Shown here piece after piece: positions 21,101-31,004 of a stretch of DNA of 52,811 bases. The stretch's first letter is position 1. Each line of letters opens with the position of its first letter. The stretch comes from Streptomyces sudanensis (GTDB lineage Bacteria; Actinomycetota; Actinomycetes; Streptomycetales; Streptomycetaceae). The notes beneath the pieces were generated by a model, which searched no databases, was not told where the DNA came from, and saw only the letters and a program-made list of their open reading frames with translations. Location of the stretch: the NCBI RefSeq assembly GCF_023614315.1, contig NZ_CP095474.1, forward strand, positions 3,561,722 to 3,614,532, written 5' to 3'. Both the position numbers and the translations under genes were made by a program.

Positions 21101-24100
21101 CCGTCGACTGGGCGGGCCAGTCCGGCGCGGGCCACGTCGCCCCCTCCACCCCCACCGAGACCGCGCTCGCCGGGATCTGGGCCGAGCTGCTCGGCCTGGA
21201 GGACCCGGGCGTGCACGACAACTTCTTCCGGGTCGGCGGCGACTCCATCGGCAGCGTCCGGATGCTGTCCCGGGCCGCCGACGTGCTCGGGGTGCGGCTG
21301 CCGCCGCGCAGCGTCTTCGACCGCCCGACGATCGCCGGGCTCGCCGCGCTGATCGACGCCGCCGCCGCAAAGGACCCGGACGCCGACCGGATCACGCCCG
21401 CACCGCGCGACGAGCCGCTGCCGCTGTCGTTCACGCAGCGCCGCCTGTGGTTCCTGGACGACTTCGAGCCGGGCGGCTCCGAGTACAACTCGGGCGGCGC
21501 GCTCAGGCTCACCGGCCCGCTGGACCGGACGGCGCTGCAGGCGGCACTGGACGCCCTGGTGCACCGGCACGAGTCGCTGCGCACCGTCTTCGTCTCGCGG
21601 GACGGCAGCCCGGTGCAGGTCGTCCGCCCGCCCGCGCCCGTGCCGCTGCCCTTCGAGGACCTGTCCGGCCGGTCCGGGCAGGAGCTCGACGCGCGCCTCG
21701 CCGCGGAGGTCCAGCGGCCCTTCGCGCTCGACGAGGGCCCGCTGCTGCGGCTGCTGCTCGTCGGGCTCGGCCCCGAGGAGCACGTGCTCCTCATGAGCAT
21801 CCACCACATCGTCACCGACGCCTGGTCGACGTCGGTGATCACCCGGGAGCTCGGCTCCCTGTACGCGGCGGCGCTGTCCCACCCCGGTACGCCCGCCGGT
21901 GAGCTGCCCGCCCGCGCCGGGCTGCCCGAACTGCCGCTCCAGTACGCCGACTTCGCCGTGTGGCAGACCCGCAGGGAGTCCTCGGCGGCCTTCCGCGAGT
22001 CCCTGGAGCACTGGACGCGGCGGCTCGCCGGCGCCCAGCCGCTGGAGCTGCCCACCGACCGCCCCCGGCCCACCGTGCGCGGCACGGCCGGCGCGGTGCA
22101 CGACTTCGCGGTCCCCGCCGACGTCCTGGAGGGGCTGCACCGGCTCGGCCGGGAGAACGGCGCCACGCTGTTCATGACGCTCACCGCCGCGGTCCGCCTC
22201 CTGCTGTCCCGGTGGACCGGGCAGGACGACATCACCGTCGGCACGGTCACCTCCGGCCGGGAGCGCGCCGAGCTGGAGAACATCGTCGGGTTCTTCGTCA
22301 ACACCCTGGCGCTGCGCGGCCGCGTCGACGAGTCGGCGACCGTCGCCGAACTGCTCGCCGACGTCCGCGAGACCGTCCTGGAGGCGTTCGAGCACGCCGA
22401 CGTGCCCTTCGACCGGGTGGTGGAGGCGGTGGCGCCCGAGCGCGACCCGTCGCGGCCCACGCTGGTCCAGGCGGTCGTGGCGCTGCAGAACGCGCCGGGC
22501 GAGGCCCCGCGCCTCGACGGCCTGTCCCTCACCGAGTACCCGCTGGTCCGCGAGCACTCCCTGTTCGACCTCAGCCTGGACTTCGGGGAGGTGGACGGCC
22601 GCCTGCTGGGCGCGCTGGAGTACAACACCGACCTGTTCGACCCCGGGACCGTCGCCCGCTTCGCCGACCAGCTCGCGCTGCTGCTGCGGCTGATGGCCGA
22701 GGACGGCGGCCGCGTCCTGCGCGACCTCGTCCCGCTGTCCGACGCCGCCCGCGGCGAGCTGCTGGCCGCCGCGTCCGGGCCCGCCCTCGACACGGGGCGC
22801 GACCACGTCCTGCACGGCCTGACCGAGGCCGCCGCCGCGCACCCGGAGCGGCCCGCGCTGACCGCGGGGGACACCACGCTGTCCTTCGCCGAACTCGACG
22901 CCCGCGTCAACCGGCTGGCCCGCCGGCTCGTCGCCGCCGGCGCCGGACCCGGCGACCGGATCGCCCTGGTCCTGCCGCGCACGGCGGACGCGGTGGCCGC
23001 CGTGTTCGCCGTGCTGCGGGCCGGCGCCGCCTACGTGCCCGTCGACCCGGCCTACCCCGACGAGCGGATCCGCTCGATCGTCGGCCAGGCCCGCCCGCAC
23101 AGCGTCCTCACCGTCGAGCCGAGCGCGCCCGCGCTGCGCGAACTGCTCGGCCCCGACGTGGACGTGAGGTCCCTGGACGGGGACCTCGCCGCCGCCCTGG
23201 CCGAGGGCGACGGCTCGCCGCTCACCGACGCCGAGCGCATCCGGCCGCTCACCGACGCCCACCCCGCGTACGTGATGTACACCTCCGGCTCCACCGGCAC
23301 CCCCAAGGGCGTCGTGATCACCCACGGCAACCTGCGGGCCATGGTCGAGGGCTACCGCGCGGTCGTGCTCGACGCGCTGCCGGACCCCGGGACGCCCCGG
23401 CGCGCCGCGCACATCGCCGCGTTCTCCTTCGACGCCTCCTGGGACCCCCTGGTGTGGCTGCTCAACGGCCACCACCTGCACGTGGTGGACGAGCGGACCC
23501 GGCTGGACGCCGAGGAGCTGTGCCGCGCCCTGCACGAGTGGCGCATCGACTACTTCGACGCGACCCCCTCGTACCTCACCCAGCTCGTCGCGGCCGGGCT
23601 GCTCGACGAGGACCGCCACCGCCCGCAGGTGGTCACCGTCGGCGCCGAGGCGCTCGACGAGGCCCTGCTCGCCCGGCTGCGCGCGGCCGGGGTGACCGCC
23701 GGGTACAACTTCTACGGCCCCACCGAGAACACCGTGAACAGCGTGTACTGGCCGATCCGGGACGGCGAGAAGCCGCTGATCGGCCGCCCCATGCCGGGGG
23801 TGCGGGCGCACGTGCTGGACGCCTCGCTGCGGCCGGTGCCCGTCGGGGTGCACGGCGAGCTGTACCTGGGCGGCGCGTGCGTGGCCCAGGGGTACGCCGG
23901 GCGGCCCGACCTGACGGCGGAACGCTTCGTCGCCGACCCCTTCGGCCCGGCCGGCAGCCGCCTCTACCGCACCGGCGACGTGGTCCGCTGGACGGCCGGC
24001 CACGAGCTGGAGTTCATCGGCCGCGCCGACAACCAGGTGAAGATCCGCGGCTTCCGCATCGAGCTCGGCGAGGTCGAGGCCGTCCTGGCCGCGGCCCCCG

Positions 24101-25956
24101 GGGTCCGGCACGCCGTCGCCGTCGTGCGCGAGGACTCGCCCGGCGTCCGGCGCCTGGTCGCCTACGTGGTGGCCGAGGGCGTCACCGCCCGCGAGGTCAG
24201 GGCGGCGGCCTCCGCGGCGCTGCCCGAGTACATGGTCCCCGCCGCCGTGGTGCTCCTCGACGAGCTCCCGCTCAACGCCAACGGCAAGCTGGACCGCGCG
24301 GCCCTGCCGCAGCCGTCCCACGACGCCCTCGCCGGCGCCGCCTACGTGGAGCCGCGCACCGCGACGGAACGCGCCCTCGCCGGCATCTGGGCCGAACTGC
24401 TCGGCGTGGAGCGCGTCGGCGTCGAGGACAACTTCTTCGAACTCGGCGGCGACTCCATCCTCAGCATCCAGCTGGTGTCCCGGGCCCGCAAGGCCGGTCT
24501 GGAGCTGACGTCGAAGGACGTGTTCGTCCGCCAGACCGTCGCCGGGCTCGCGGCCGGGCTCGACGCGGCCGGGGACTCGCCGTCGGGCGGGTCCCGCGGG
24601 ACGGCGGCCGAGCAGGGCGCGGTGACCGGGGAGGTCCCGCTCACCCCCGTGCAGAGCTGGTTCCTCGACAGCCACCCCAAGGCGCCCGAGCACTTCGACA
24701 TGACGCTGCTCGTCGAACTCGACGAGGCCGTCGACCTCGCCCTGATGCCGCGGGCCGTCGAGGCCCTCCTGGCGCAGCACGACATGCTCAGGCTGCGCGT
24801 CACGCGCGAGGACGGCGCGTGGCGGCAGCGGATCGCCCCGCACGGCGACGCGACGGGCTCCTGGCAGACCGTCGACGCCTCCGGGCTGGACGACGCCGCC
24901 CTCGACGCGGCGATCCACGAGCGGGCGCACCGCCCCCGGCCCGCCGGGCGGCTGGAGACCGGCCCGCTGTTCGAGGCGGTCGCCTTCGACAGCGGTACCG
25001 CCCGCCCCGTCCGGATGCTGCTGTCCGCCCACCACCTGGTGGTCGACGGGGTGACCTGGCGGGTGCTCCTGGAGGACCTGTCGACCGCCTACCAGCAGCT
25101 CGCCGCCGGCAAGCAGCCCGACCTGGGGGCCAAGTCGACCTCCTTCCCGCAGTGGGCGAACCGCCTGGCGGACTTCACCCGCGAGGGCGGCTTCGACGAG
25201 GAGGCCGGCCACTGGGCGGCCGTCCTGGACGGCGCGCCGGTCGAGGTGCCGCTGGACCACCCGGGCGGCGACAACACCGTCGCCTCCCAGGACACGGTCG
25301 TGTCGGCGCTGACCGAGGAGCACACCCGCCTGCTGCTCCAGCGGGTGCCCGGCGCCTTCCGCAGCCGCATCAACGACGTGCTGCTGGCCGCGCTCGGGCG
25401 CACCCTCCAGCAGTGGACCGGGTCCTCCCGGGTGCTGGTGGAGCTGGAGGGCCACGGCCGCGAGGAGCTGTTCGACGACGTCGACCTCTCCCGCACGGCC
25501 GGCTGGTTCACCACCGTCTACCCGGTCGCCCTGGACCTGCCCGGTGACGCGGACTGGCGCCGCACGGTCTCGGCCGTGAAGAAGCAGCTCCGCCGGGTGC
25601 CCCGCAACGGCATCGGCTTCGGCGCCCTCGCCCACCTGGGCACCGAGGAGCAGCGGGCCGGACTGAGGGACCTGCCGATGGTGCCGGTCTCCTTCAACTA
25701 CCTGGGGCAGTTCGGCGGCCAGGACGGCGGGGACGGCTTCTACCGCCGGTTCCTGCCGAGCCCCGGCGGCGACCACGCGCCCGCCGAGCTGCGTACGAAC
25801 ATCCTGGACGTCACCGGCAGTGTGTCCGGGGATCGCCTGGAGTTCTCCTGGACGTACTCGGCGGCGCTGCACCGGCGTGAGACCGTCGAACGGCTCGCCC
25901 AGGGCTTCAGCGACGGCCTGCGCGAGATCGCGGAGGCCGCGGCACCGGGCAGGTAG
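18160..25956 (+). CDS. Nonribosomal peptide synthetase 2, two modules: C-A-T / C-A-T-E
   Basis: 2598 residues. It begins with a basic helix ([16 protein letters not shown]) that could dock with the acidic end of NRPS-1. Condensation motifs HHIVTDGWS (168-176) and HHIVTDAWS (1215-1223) are both LCL-like, matching the lack of an epimerase in modules 4 and 5. Carrier serines lie at about 1029 and 2099; A3 motifs start near 646 and 1707; the epimerase motif HHLVVDGVT is at 2291-2299. Codes read by eye: A5 DAATLAAVCK, close to Tyr/Phe codes; A6 DADDTGFVNK, with two acids in the pocket (239, 278), suggesting a basic or amide side chain. The protein ends after the epimerase with no thioesterase or reductase, so release must be in trans, most simply by the hydrolase at 2686-4062. 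GGAGG lies 8 nt before the ATG. Confidence 0.97.
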   Translation: MTLDRKERLRQEMLRRLAAQQARKDRNRITRAPRDGELPLSYAQQRLWFLDRLEPGRADYNSGFCLELRGDLDPEALRRACAALVVRHEALRTTFHEKDGQGVQRVRPPQEAEDALLFELTEADGEEALDALLAERHGLPFDLATGPLLRVHAVRAGERRHVLLATMHHIVTDGWSMGVLRSELDVLYRAALERPDAPVAELPGAAGLAEPAVQYADYAVWQRERLSGERYERSLEHWRTKLAGAEPLALPTDRPRPPVRGTGGGSHFFHVPKATADAMRQAAAEQDANLFAVLVAGARLVLSRWTRSEDVVLGTVVAGRDDPQLRDTIGFFVNTVALRGRVDERQTFGQLLAGVKDDVLADLDHAEVPFDAVVDAVLDERDPSTPPLVQATVILQNLDSGQQTGLGGLEVDTHPLRREHAVFDLTFEFQETADGLDAQIEYATELFDAGTVELLARDLCAALAAAADPRPLRETEPLGADGRARALDAGRGAAGPAPRTLGELLDEQAARHPGEVAVVSDRERLTFAELTDRAARFAAYLLGRGLRRGDFVGVCLERGTDQVAALLGVMRAGGVYLPLDPGYPAERLAYVVEDSGVRTVVTDSSVAGVLPDAVEPILLDRVRDEVLACEPAPHLATVEDAAYMIYTSGSTGRPKGVLVGHRGIAALAAAQGSRMDVGPGARMLQFASPAFDAAIAELTVALLNGATSVVLPREQLHGEGLVRALDTYGVTHVTLPPALLPSLDPRDLRPLKALLVAGEATSGELVAEFSAGRRMFNAYGPTESTVCATMSAPLSGAATPPIGTAIEGTRVYVLDRWLRPVGPGVPGELYIAGDGLAHGYWQRAALTAERFVADPFGPAGARMYRSGDVVRRRADGELEFLGRSDGQVKIRGHRVEPGEIEGTLLRLPGVAQAVVDVQGRGADRRLVAYVVPAEPGGVTVDGLREELSALLPEYLVPAAFCLLDAVPLTSNGKVDRKALPAVDWAGQSGAGHVAPSTPTETALAGIWAELLGLEDPGVHDNFFRVGGDSIGSVRMLSRAADVLGVRLPPRSVFDRPTIAGLAALIDAAAAKDPDADRITPAPRDEPLPLSFTQRRLWFLDDFEPGGSEYNSGGALRLTGPLDRTALQAALDALVHRHESLRTVFVSRDGSPVQVVRPPAPVPLPFEDLSGRSGQELDARLAAEVQRPFALDEGPLLRLLLVGLGPEEHVLLMSIHHIVTDAWSTSVITRELGSLYAAALSHPGTPAGELPARAGLPELPLQYADFAVWQTRRESSAAFRESLEHWTRRLAGAQPLELPTDRPRPTVRGTAGAVHDFAVPADVLEGLHRLGRENGATLFMTLTAAVRLLLSRWTGQDDITVGTVTSGRERAELENIVGFFVNTLALRGRVDESATVAELLADVRETVLEAFEHADVPFDRVVEAVAPERDPSRPTLVQAVVALQNAPGEAPRLDGLSLTEYPLVREHSLFDLSLDFGEVDGRLLGALEYNTDLFDPGTVARFADQLALLLRLMAEDGGRVLRDLVPLSDAARGELLAAASGPALDTGRDHVLHGLTEAAAAHPERPALTAGDTTLSFAELDARVNRLARRLVAAGAGPGDRIALVLPRTADAVAAVFAVLRAGAAYVPVDPAYPDERIRSIVGQARPHSVLTVEPSAPALRELLGPDVDVRSLDGDLAAALAEGDGSPLTDAERIRPLTDAHPAYVMYTSGSTGTPKGVVITHGNLRAMVEGYRAVVLDALPDPGTPRRAAHIAAFSFDASWDPLVWLLNGHHLHVVDERTRLDAEELCRALHEWRIDYFDATPSYLTQLVAAGLLDEDRHRPQVVTVGAEALDEALLARLRAAGVTAGYNFYGPTENTVNSVYWPIRDGEKPLIGRPMPGVRAHVLDASLRPVPVGVHGELYLGGACVAQGYAGRPDLTAERFVADPFGPAGSRLYRTGDVVRWTAGHELEFIGRADNQVKIRGFRIELGEVEAVLAAAPGVRHAVAVVREDSPGVRRLVAYVVAEGVTAREVRAAASAALPEYMVPAAVVLLDELPLNANGKLDRAALPQPSHDALAGAAYVEPRTATERALAGIWAELLGVERVGVEDNFFELGGDSILSIQLVSRARKAGLELTSKDVFVRQTVAGLAAGLDAAGDSPSGGSRGTAAEQGAVTGEVPLTPVQSWFLDSHPKAPEHFDMTLLVELDEAVDLALMPRAVEALLAQHDMLRLRVTREDGAWRQRIAPHGDATGSWQTVDASGLDDAALDAAIHERAHRPRPAGRLETGPLFEAVAFDSGTARPVRMLLSAHHLVVDGVTWRVLLEDLSTAYQQLAAGKQPDLGAKSTSFPQWANRLADFTREGGFDEEAGHWAAVLDGAPVEVPLDHPGGDNTVASQDTVVSALTEEHTRLLLQRVPGAFRSRINDVLLAALGRTLQQWTGSSRVLVELEGHGREELFDDVDLSRTAGWFTTVYPVALDLPGDADWRRTVSAVKKQLRRVPRNGIGFGALAHLGTEEQRAGLRDLPMVPVSFNYLGQFGGQDGGDGFYRRFLPSPGGDHAPAELRTNILDVTGSVSGDRLEFSWTYSAALHRRETVERLAQGFSDGLREIAEAAAPGR

Positions 25957-26063
25957 ACCGTCCGGCGAGCAGACCCCGCGGCGACCGGGCCCGCGGCAGA
26001 CAGACCACCCACGGCAGGCACACCCCGCGGACAGCGGACGGGACACACGAAAGGAAACATCCC

Positions 26064-26273
26064 ATGACCAACCCCTTCGAGGACGAGAACGCCACCTACC
26101 TGGTCCTGGTCAACGCCGAGGGCCAGCACTCCCTGTGGCCGTCCTTCGCCGAGGTGCCGGCCGGCTGGGAGACCGCCCTGGCCGAGACCTCCCGCGCCGA
26201 GGCCGTCGAGTACATCAACACCCACTGGACCGACATGCGGCCCAAGAGCCTCGTCGAGGCCATGGGCGCCTGA
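26064..26273 (+). CDS. MbtH-like NRPS accessory protein
   Basis: 69 residues with the full family signature: N-x-EGQHSLWP near the start, P-x-GW in the middle and WTDMRPKSL near the end. MbtH-like proteins bind adenylation domains and are often needed for their solubility or activity. The ATG follows GAAAGGAAAC. It is 107 nt after NRPS-2, in the same direction, and is the last gene of the peptide operon before a strong terminator. Confidence 0.97.
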   Translation: MTNPFEDENATYLVLVNAEGQHSLWPSFAEVPAGWETALAETSRAEAVEYINTHWTDMRPKSLVEAMGA

Positions 26274-26287
26274 GCGGGCGCACACGA

Positions 26288-26334
26288 GGGGCGGGGCCCC
26301 GGCCGGACCACCGGCCGGGGCCCCGCCCCCTTTT
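26288..26334 (+). terminator. Strong terminator between the peptide operon and the convergent ABC operon
   Basis: Perfect 19-bp G+C stem (26288-26306 with 26311-26329) with a 4-nt ACCA loop, followed by TTTT at 26331-26334. It sits between the MbtH stop (26273) and the stop of the convergent permease (26358) and is probably bidirectional. Confidence 0.92.
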
Positions 26335-26357
26335 CCGCGACCACACCCGTCGTGTCG

Positions 26358-28904
26358 CTACTCGCGCACGCCGATGGCCTCGACCGGTTTGGCCCGCAGG
26401 GCCAGCCGCACCGGGAGCATCGTCGCCACGATGCCGAGGACCACCGTGGCGCCGACCACCGACACGTAGATCAGCGGGGACCCGGCGGGCAGCGGACGGC
26501 CCAGGAACGCGACGCTCAGCGCCCCGAGCGGCAGCAGGGTCATCGCGGTGCCCAGCAGCACCGCGATCGCGCACATCAGCAGCGCCTCCCAGCGCAGGGT
26601 GCGCACCACCTGGCGGCGGGTCATGCCGATCAGCCGCATCAGGGCGAACTCGCGGGAGCGCGCCGCGGTCGCCACGACCAGGGTGTTGACGACGGCGATG
26701 GCGATGTAGGCCAGGATCAGCGCCAGACCGGTGAGGTTCACCCAGGCGGCCGTGGTCGCCTCCTCCCGCACCCCGGCGGAGAAGCCGCCGCGGTCCTGCA
26801 CCGACAGCGAGGGGTGCGACCCGGCCAGCTTCCGCAGCTCGGCGCCGACCGCCTCGCGGTCGCCGCCGTCCCGGACCCGCACCAGCAGCTGCCCGGGGGA
26901 GCGGGCCGTGGTGTGCCCGGCCAGGACCTCCTGGGGGACGGTCATCTCGCCGAAGCCGATGCCGCGCTCGTACGTCGCCACCAGCTTCAGCTCGACGAGG
27001 GTGCCGTCGCCGAGGTACAGCGGGACCCGCTCGCCGACCGAGGTGCCCAGCAGGGTGGCCTGGGAGTCCTCCATGGCCAGGGTCCGGCCGCGCAGGTCCC
27101 CGATGTCGCCGTCGACGATCCCGAGGTCGATGGTCCGGGAGAGCTTCTCGGGGGTGACGCCGCGCAGCGAGAAGCCGGCGATCTCCTTGTCCTCGAAGAC
27201 GGTGACGGACATGAAGCCCTTGGACGTGGACACCGCGGTCGCCACCTCCACGTCCTTCACCCCGCGGATCCGGTCGACGACCTGCGGCGCCAGGCCGCCC
27301 GAACCGCCGTCGCCCACCACGTAGTCGGCGCCCAGGCCCTCCGCGACCTGCCGGCCGGAGACCGCGGACAGGGTGGTCTGGGTGTAGACGAGGGTGACGC
27401 TGAAGCCGATGGCGAGCACCAGCGGCATGACCGCGGAGCTCAGCCGCCGCGCCGAGGTGAGGCTGTTGGAGGCGGCGAGGAAGCCGCTGACCCGGCTCGC
27501 CCGCAGCGGCAGGCCGATCACGGCGACCATGGCGCGGACCACCAGGGGCCCCAGCAGGGCGAGCCCGACCAGGCCGAGCAGCGCCGCGCCGCCGGCCCCG
27601 GCGGCACCGAGCTCGCTGCGCATCACCAGCGGCATCAGCGCCGCGAGGGTGCCGATGCCGAAGAGGAAGAGGCCGAGCAGCACGCGCCACACGGGCAGTC
27701 CGCGGCGCTCCACGGCCGCCTCGCCGAGCGCGTCGACGGGGTTGATGCGCGCGGGGCGGTACGCGGCGATCAGCCCGGCCAGGAGGGCGGTGCCGACGCC
27801 CAGGACCAGCGCCGCCACCATCGGCGCGGGGCCGATGACCAGGGGGAGGTCGTGGGGGATCGCGCCGAACCCGGCGAACAGGCCGCGCAGCAGTTCCGCG
27901 ACGGCCACGCCGGGGACGCAGCCCAGGACGCCGGCGACGACCGCGACCAGCAGCGCCTCGCTCAGGACCAGCTTGTAGACCTGCCGCGGGGTGGAGCCGA
28001 TGGCGCGCAGCACCGCGAACTCCCGGCGCCGCTGGTTGACGGAGAGCCCGAGGGTGCCCGCGACCACGAACATGGCGACGAAGGCCGCCATGCCGCCGAA
28101 GGAGGTGGCGACCAGCATGAGCAGCCCGCTGGAGGAGCCGATGTCGGGGAACTCCAGCATGCTCCGGTCGTTGCCGGTGTAGACGACGGTGCCGGGGACA
28201 CCGTCCTCGACGCGGTCGGCCAGGTCGTCGGCGTCGGCACCGTCCTCGGCGAGCACGCCGACGGCGTCGAAGGAGCCGGGGTGGCCGGACAGCCGGGCGG
28301 CGGTGGCGTCGGCGAAGAACACCGCGCCCCGGCGCTCCAGCGCGGCCCCGCCGGCCGGCTCGGCGACGCCGGAGACCCGGTACTCGGCGGGTACGGCCTC
28401 CACGACGACGCGGACCCGGTCCCCGGTGCGCACACCGGCCGCCTCGGCGGTGGCGGAGTCCAGCACCACGTCGGTGGCGGACGCGGGCGCCTTGCCCTCG
28501 GTCAGCCGGAACGGGCCGAGGGCCGCGCTGTCCCAGCCGTGCCCGGACAGCGGCCGGGCACCCGGGCCCCCCAGGACGACGGCGAAGCTGTAGTCGCCGA
28601 CGGCGCGCTCCACCCCGGGGACGCCGGCCACCGCGCGGACGGTGTCCGCCTTCAGCCGGGCCCGCTCGGGCAGCGTCTCCTGGACGGTGAAGTCGCCGCC
28701 GGGGATGCGCAGGGTCTGGTTGCCGCCGACCATCACCGCGGCGCCGGCGTAGCGTTCGGGCCGCACCGACGTCCGCATCCCCGACTCGACGAGGATGCCG
28801 GACGCGGCGAGCACCGCCGTACCGCAGAACAGCGCCACGAAGGCGCCGAGGAACGCCGCCTTGCGGGCGCGCAGGGTCTTCCACGCGATCTCGAGCACGG
28901 TCAC
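26358..28904 (-). CDS. ABC transporter permease, MacB/FtsX type
   Basis: 848 residues. An N-terminal membrane helix (about 17-38), a long extracytoplasmic domain, and then two FtsX-type membrane blocks: the first around 257-400 with VNQRRREFAVLRAIGSTPRQ, the second near the C terminus with ARSREFALMRLIGMTRRQ. This duplicated architecture is that of actinobacterial MacB/LolCE-like permeases that work by mechanotransmission rather than classic channel transport. The start overlaps the stop of the ATPase gene by 4 nt. Its place between the NRPS operon and a two-component system suggests export of, or protection from, a peptide. That role is inferred. Confidence 0.92.
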   Translation of the reverse strand: MTVLEIAWKTLRARKAAFLGAFVALFCGTAVLAASGILVESGMRTSVRPERYAGAAVMVGGNQTLRIPGGDFTVQETLPERARLKADTVRAVAGVPGVERAVGDYSFAVVLGGPGARPLSGHGWDSAALGPFRLTEGKAPASATDVVLDSATAEAAGVRTGDRVRVVVEAVPAEYRVSGVAEPAGGAALERRGAVFFADATAARLSGHPGSFDAVGVLAEDGADADDLADRVEDGVPGTVVYTGNDRSMLEFPDIGSSSGLLMLVATSFGGMAAFVAMFVVAGTLGLSVNQRRREFAVLRAIGSTPRQVYKLVLSEALLVAVVAGVLGCVPGVAVAELLRGLFAGFGAIPHDLPLVIGPAPMVAALVLGVGTALLAGLIAAYRPARINPVDALGEAAVERRGLPVWRVLLGLFLFGIGTLAALMPLVMRSELGAAGAGGAALLGLVGLALLGPLVVRAMVAVIGLPLRASRVSGFLAASNSLTSARRLSSAVMPLVLAIGFSVTLVYTQTTLSAVSGRQVAEGLGADYVVGDGGSGGLAPQVVDRIRGVKDVEVATAVSTSKGFMSVTVFEDKEIAGFSLRGVTPEKLSRTIDLGIVDGDIGDLRGRTLAMEDSQATLLGTSVGERVPLYLGDGTLVELKLVATYERGIGFGEMTVPQEVLAGHTTARSPGQLLVRVRDGGDREAVGAELRKLAGSHPSLSVQDRGGFSAGVREEATTAAWVNLTGLALILAYIAIAVVNTLVVATAARSREFALMRLIGMTRRQVVRTLRWEALLMCAIAVLLGTAMTLLPLGALSVAFLGRPLPAGSPLIYVSVVGATVVLGIVATMLPVRLALRAKPVEAIGVRE

Positions 28905-29662
28905 CGGCCCCCGAGCCGCGCCATGCGTTCGGCGACGGTCTCGGCCGTCGGGGAGTCGAGCCGCTCGACGAGCCTGCCGTCGGCGAGGAAGAGCACGCTG
29001 TGCGCGTACGACGCGGCGACGGGGTCGTGGGTGACCATCAGCACGGTCTGCCCGAGCTCGTGGACCAGCTCCTGGAAGAGCCGCAGCACCTCCTTGCCGG
29101 TGTGGGAGTCCAGGGCGCCGGTCGGCTCGTCGGCCATGATGACGTCGGGCCGGCTGATCAGCGCCCGGGCGATCGCCACCCGCTGCTGCTGGCCGCCGGA
29201 GAGCTCGGACGGGCGGCGGCGCAGGCGGCCGGTCAGCCCGACGCGCTCGGTGATCTCCTCCAGCCAGGCGCGGTCCAGGGAGGCGCCGCTGAGCCGCAGC
29301 GGCATGGTGATGTTGTCCTGCACGCTCAGCGAGGGCAGCAGGTTGTACGCCTGGAACACGAACCCGATGCGGTCCCGCCGCAGCCCGGTCAGCTCGGTCT
29401 CGCCCATGCCGGACAGCGAGACGCCGCCGAGCCGGACCTCGCCCCCGCTGGGGCGGTCCAGTCCGGCGGCGCAGTGCAGGAATGTGCTCTTCCCGGAACC
29501 GGACGGGCCCATTACCGCAGTGAAGCTGCCCCGTGCAAGTTCTACGGAAATACCCCGAAGAGCTTGCACCGAATTTTCTTTGGAGCCATAGTTTTTGGTT
29601 ACGTCACGCAGGACCAGTGCAGGTGCGTCGGGTGCGCTGTAATTCATGGAAACGCCGGACAA
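28901..29662 (-). CDS. ABC transporter ATP-binding protein, MacB/LolD type
   Basis: 253 residues with Walker A GPSGSGKST, the Q-loop FVFQAYNLLPSLSVQDN, signature LSGGQQQR, Walker B VIMADEPTGALDS and the H-loop MVTHD. It couples ATP hydrolysis to the FtsX-type permease whose start overlaps its stop. The start is uncertain: a TTG at 29662 has GGGGG 7 nt upstream, while the ATG at 29647 (MNYSAPDAP) lacks a good ribosome site and shares its CATG with the start assigned to the divergent kinase. Confidence 0.93.
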   Translation of the reverse strand: MSGVSMNYSAPDAPALVLRDVTKNYGSKENSVQALRGISVELARGSFTAVMGPSGSGKSTFLHCAAGLDRPSGGEVRLGGVSLSGMGETELTGLRRDRIGFVFQAYNLLPSLSVQDNITMPLRLSGASLDRAWLEEITERVGLTGRLRRRPSELSGGQQQRVAIARALISRPDVIMADEPTGALDSHTGKEVLRLFQELVHELGQTVLMVTHDPVAASYAHSVLFLADGRLVERLDSPTAETVAERMARLGGR

Positions 29663-31004
29663 GAGGAAACCCCCGCTCAGAATGACGCCGGGAAGCTATC
29701 ACGAGGCCGCGAAGCCCGACAACGGAGAGCCGGATACACCCGAAAAGGTGCACCCAGATATACCCGGGAAGCAGAACGCCGTCTCGATACTGAGAGAAAA
29801 GGTCCACGAGGCGCGGCCCGAGGTGCGCTACCTGATCGCCGCCGCACGTTCGGCCGCAGGCTCCTGGTTCGCGCTCCCCCTTCTCCTTTTCGCCTGCGTG
29901 CTCTCCGCGGTGGGGGTGCGCACCGATTTTGTTCCCACCGTGCTGGAGGGGGCCAGTAGGAAACGGGCCAGGGATCTGGACGCCAGCGTCTCCGTTTTCA
30001 TGCGGAGGGAGATCCCGGTCCCCAAGGAGTTGGCGCCCGGCCCCCGGGAGGAAATGGCCCGGCTGCGGCGCGAGCTCGGCCGGTCCGTGGTCAACGCGCT
30101 GGCCGGGCTGCCGGCGGGGATCTTCGTCCTCGTGCCGATGCTCACCGCCGCCGTCGCCCTCACCCTGCCGCTGTGGTGGTGGCTGCTCCCGCCGTACGTC
30201 GTGCTCAGCCCCGCCCTCTTCGAGGTCCGCGACTGGCCCACCGCGCTCCTCACCCCCGTGGCGGCGGTCCCGCACCTGGCCCTCCTGGTGTACCTGGCCC
30301 CGCCGGTGGCGCTGCTGCACGCCCGGCTCCGGGTCCGCCACCTGACCGCGGCCGGCCGGGTGCGGCTCGCCCACCGGCTCGCCGAGGTCACCACCTCCCG
30401 GGCGGAGGCCCTGGAGGCGCACGCCGCCGAACTGCGCCGCATCGAACGCGCCCTGCACGACTCCACCCAGAACCGGCTGGTCGCCGTGCGGCTGCACCTG
30501 GGCATCATCGAACGCCTCATGGACGGAGACCCCGCCAAGGCCCGCGAGCTGATCGGGGTGACCCAGGCCGCGGCCGAGGAGGCCCTGGCGGAACTGCGGA
30601 ACGTCGTGCGCAGCATCTACCCGCCCGTGCTCGCCGACCGCGGCCTGGCCGGCGCCGTCTCGGCCCTCGCCCTGCGCTGCCCCCTGCCGTGCGACCTGGA
30701 GATCGGCGAACTGACCCGCGCCCCCGCCGCGGTGGAGGTGGCCGCGTACCATGTCGTCGCCGAGACGCTCACCAACGCCGTCAAGTACAGCGGAGCCTCC
30801 CGGATCCGTGTGGCCGTGGGAACCGAGGGGCAGACCCTGTACGTCACTGTGACCGACGACGGCCGCGGTGGCGCCGACGAGACCCGCGGCAGCGGACTCG
30901 CCGGCATCAGGGGCCGGGTCGCGGCCTTCGACGGAACGACCGAGGTGTCCAGCCCGCCGGGCGGGCCCACGACCATCCGGGTGGAACTTCCATGCGCGTG
31001 CTGA
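29646..31004 (+). CDS. Membrane sensor histidine kinase (NarL-system type, HisKA_3)
   Basis: 452 residues as annotated. Membrane segments near 73-90, about 155-190 and about 200-220, then a linker and the phosphoacceptor region ERALHDSTQNRL with H271, an N-box (VAETLTNAVKYS) and G-boxes (DDGRGG and GSGLAGIRGRV). The phosphorylated partner is the overlapping response regulator. The 5' end is doubtful: the first about 58 residues are hydrophilic, have unusually many A/T third bases and no ribosome site. A GTG at 29823 (reading VRYLIAAARS), with GAGG 11 nt upstream, is an attractive alternative. The stimulus is unknown. The gene is divergent from the MacB-like transporter, suggesting that it controls that transporter. 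Confidence 0.9.
   Translation: METPDKRKPPLRMTPGSYHEAAKPDNGEPDTPEKVHPDIPGKQNAVSILREKVHEARPEVRYLIAAARSAAGSWFALPLLLFACVLSAVGVRTDFVPTVLEGASRKRARDLDASVSVFMRREIPVPKELAPGPREEMARLRRELGRSVVNALAGLPAGIFVLVPMLTAAVALTLPLWWWLLPPYVVLSPALFEVRDWPTALLTPVAAVPHLALLVYLAPPVALLHARLRVRHLTAAGRVRLAHRLAEVTTSRAEALEAHAAELRRIERALHDSTQNRLVAVRLHLGIIERLMDGDPAKARELIGVTQAAAEEALAELRNVVRSIYPPVLADRGLAGAVSALALRCPLPCDLEIGELTRAPAAVEVAAYHVVAETLTNAVKYSGASRIRVAVGTEGQTLYVTVTDDGRGGADETRGSGLAGIRGRVAAFDGTTEVSSPPGGPTTIRVELPCAC
29733..29766. promoter_or_regulatory. Direct repeat GATA(C/T)ACCCG, possible response-regulator site
   Basis: GATACACCCG at 29733-29742 and GATATACCCG at 29757-29766, 24 bp apart (about two helical turns). They lie about 70-100 bp upstream of the ABC ATPase start and within the doubtful 5' end of the kinase frame. 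If the kinase starts further downstream, this is shared intergenic DNA. Confidence 0.3.

Noticed and set aside
26352-29591. Long plus-strand frame across the MacB-like ABC genes
   Set aside because: Shadow of the minus-strand ATPase and permease, which carry all Walker, signature and FtsX motifs.
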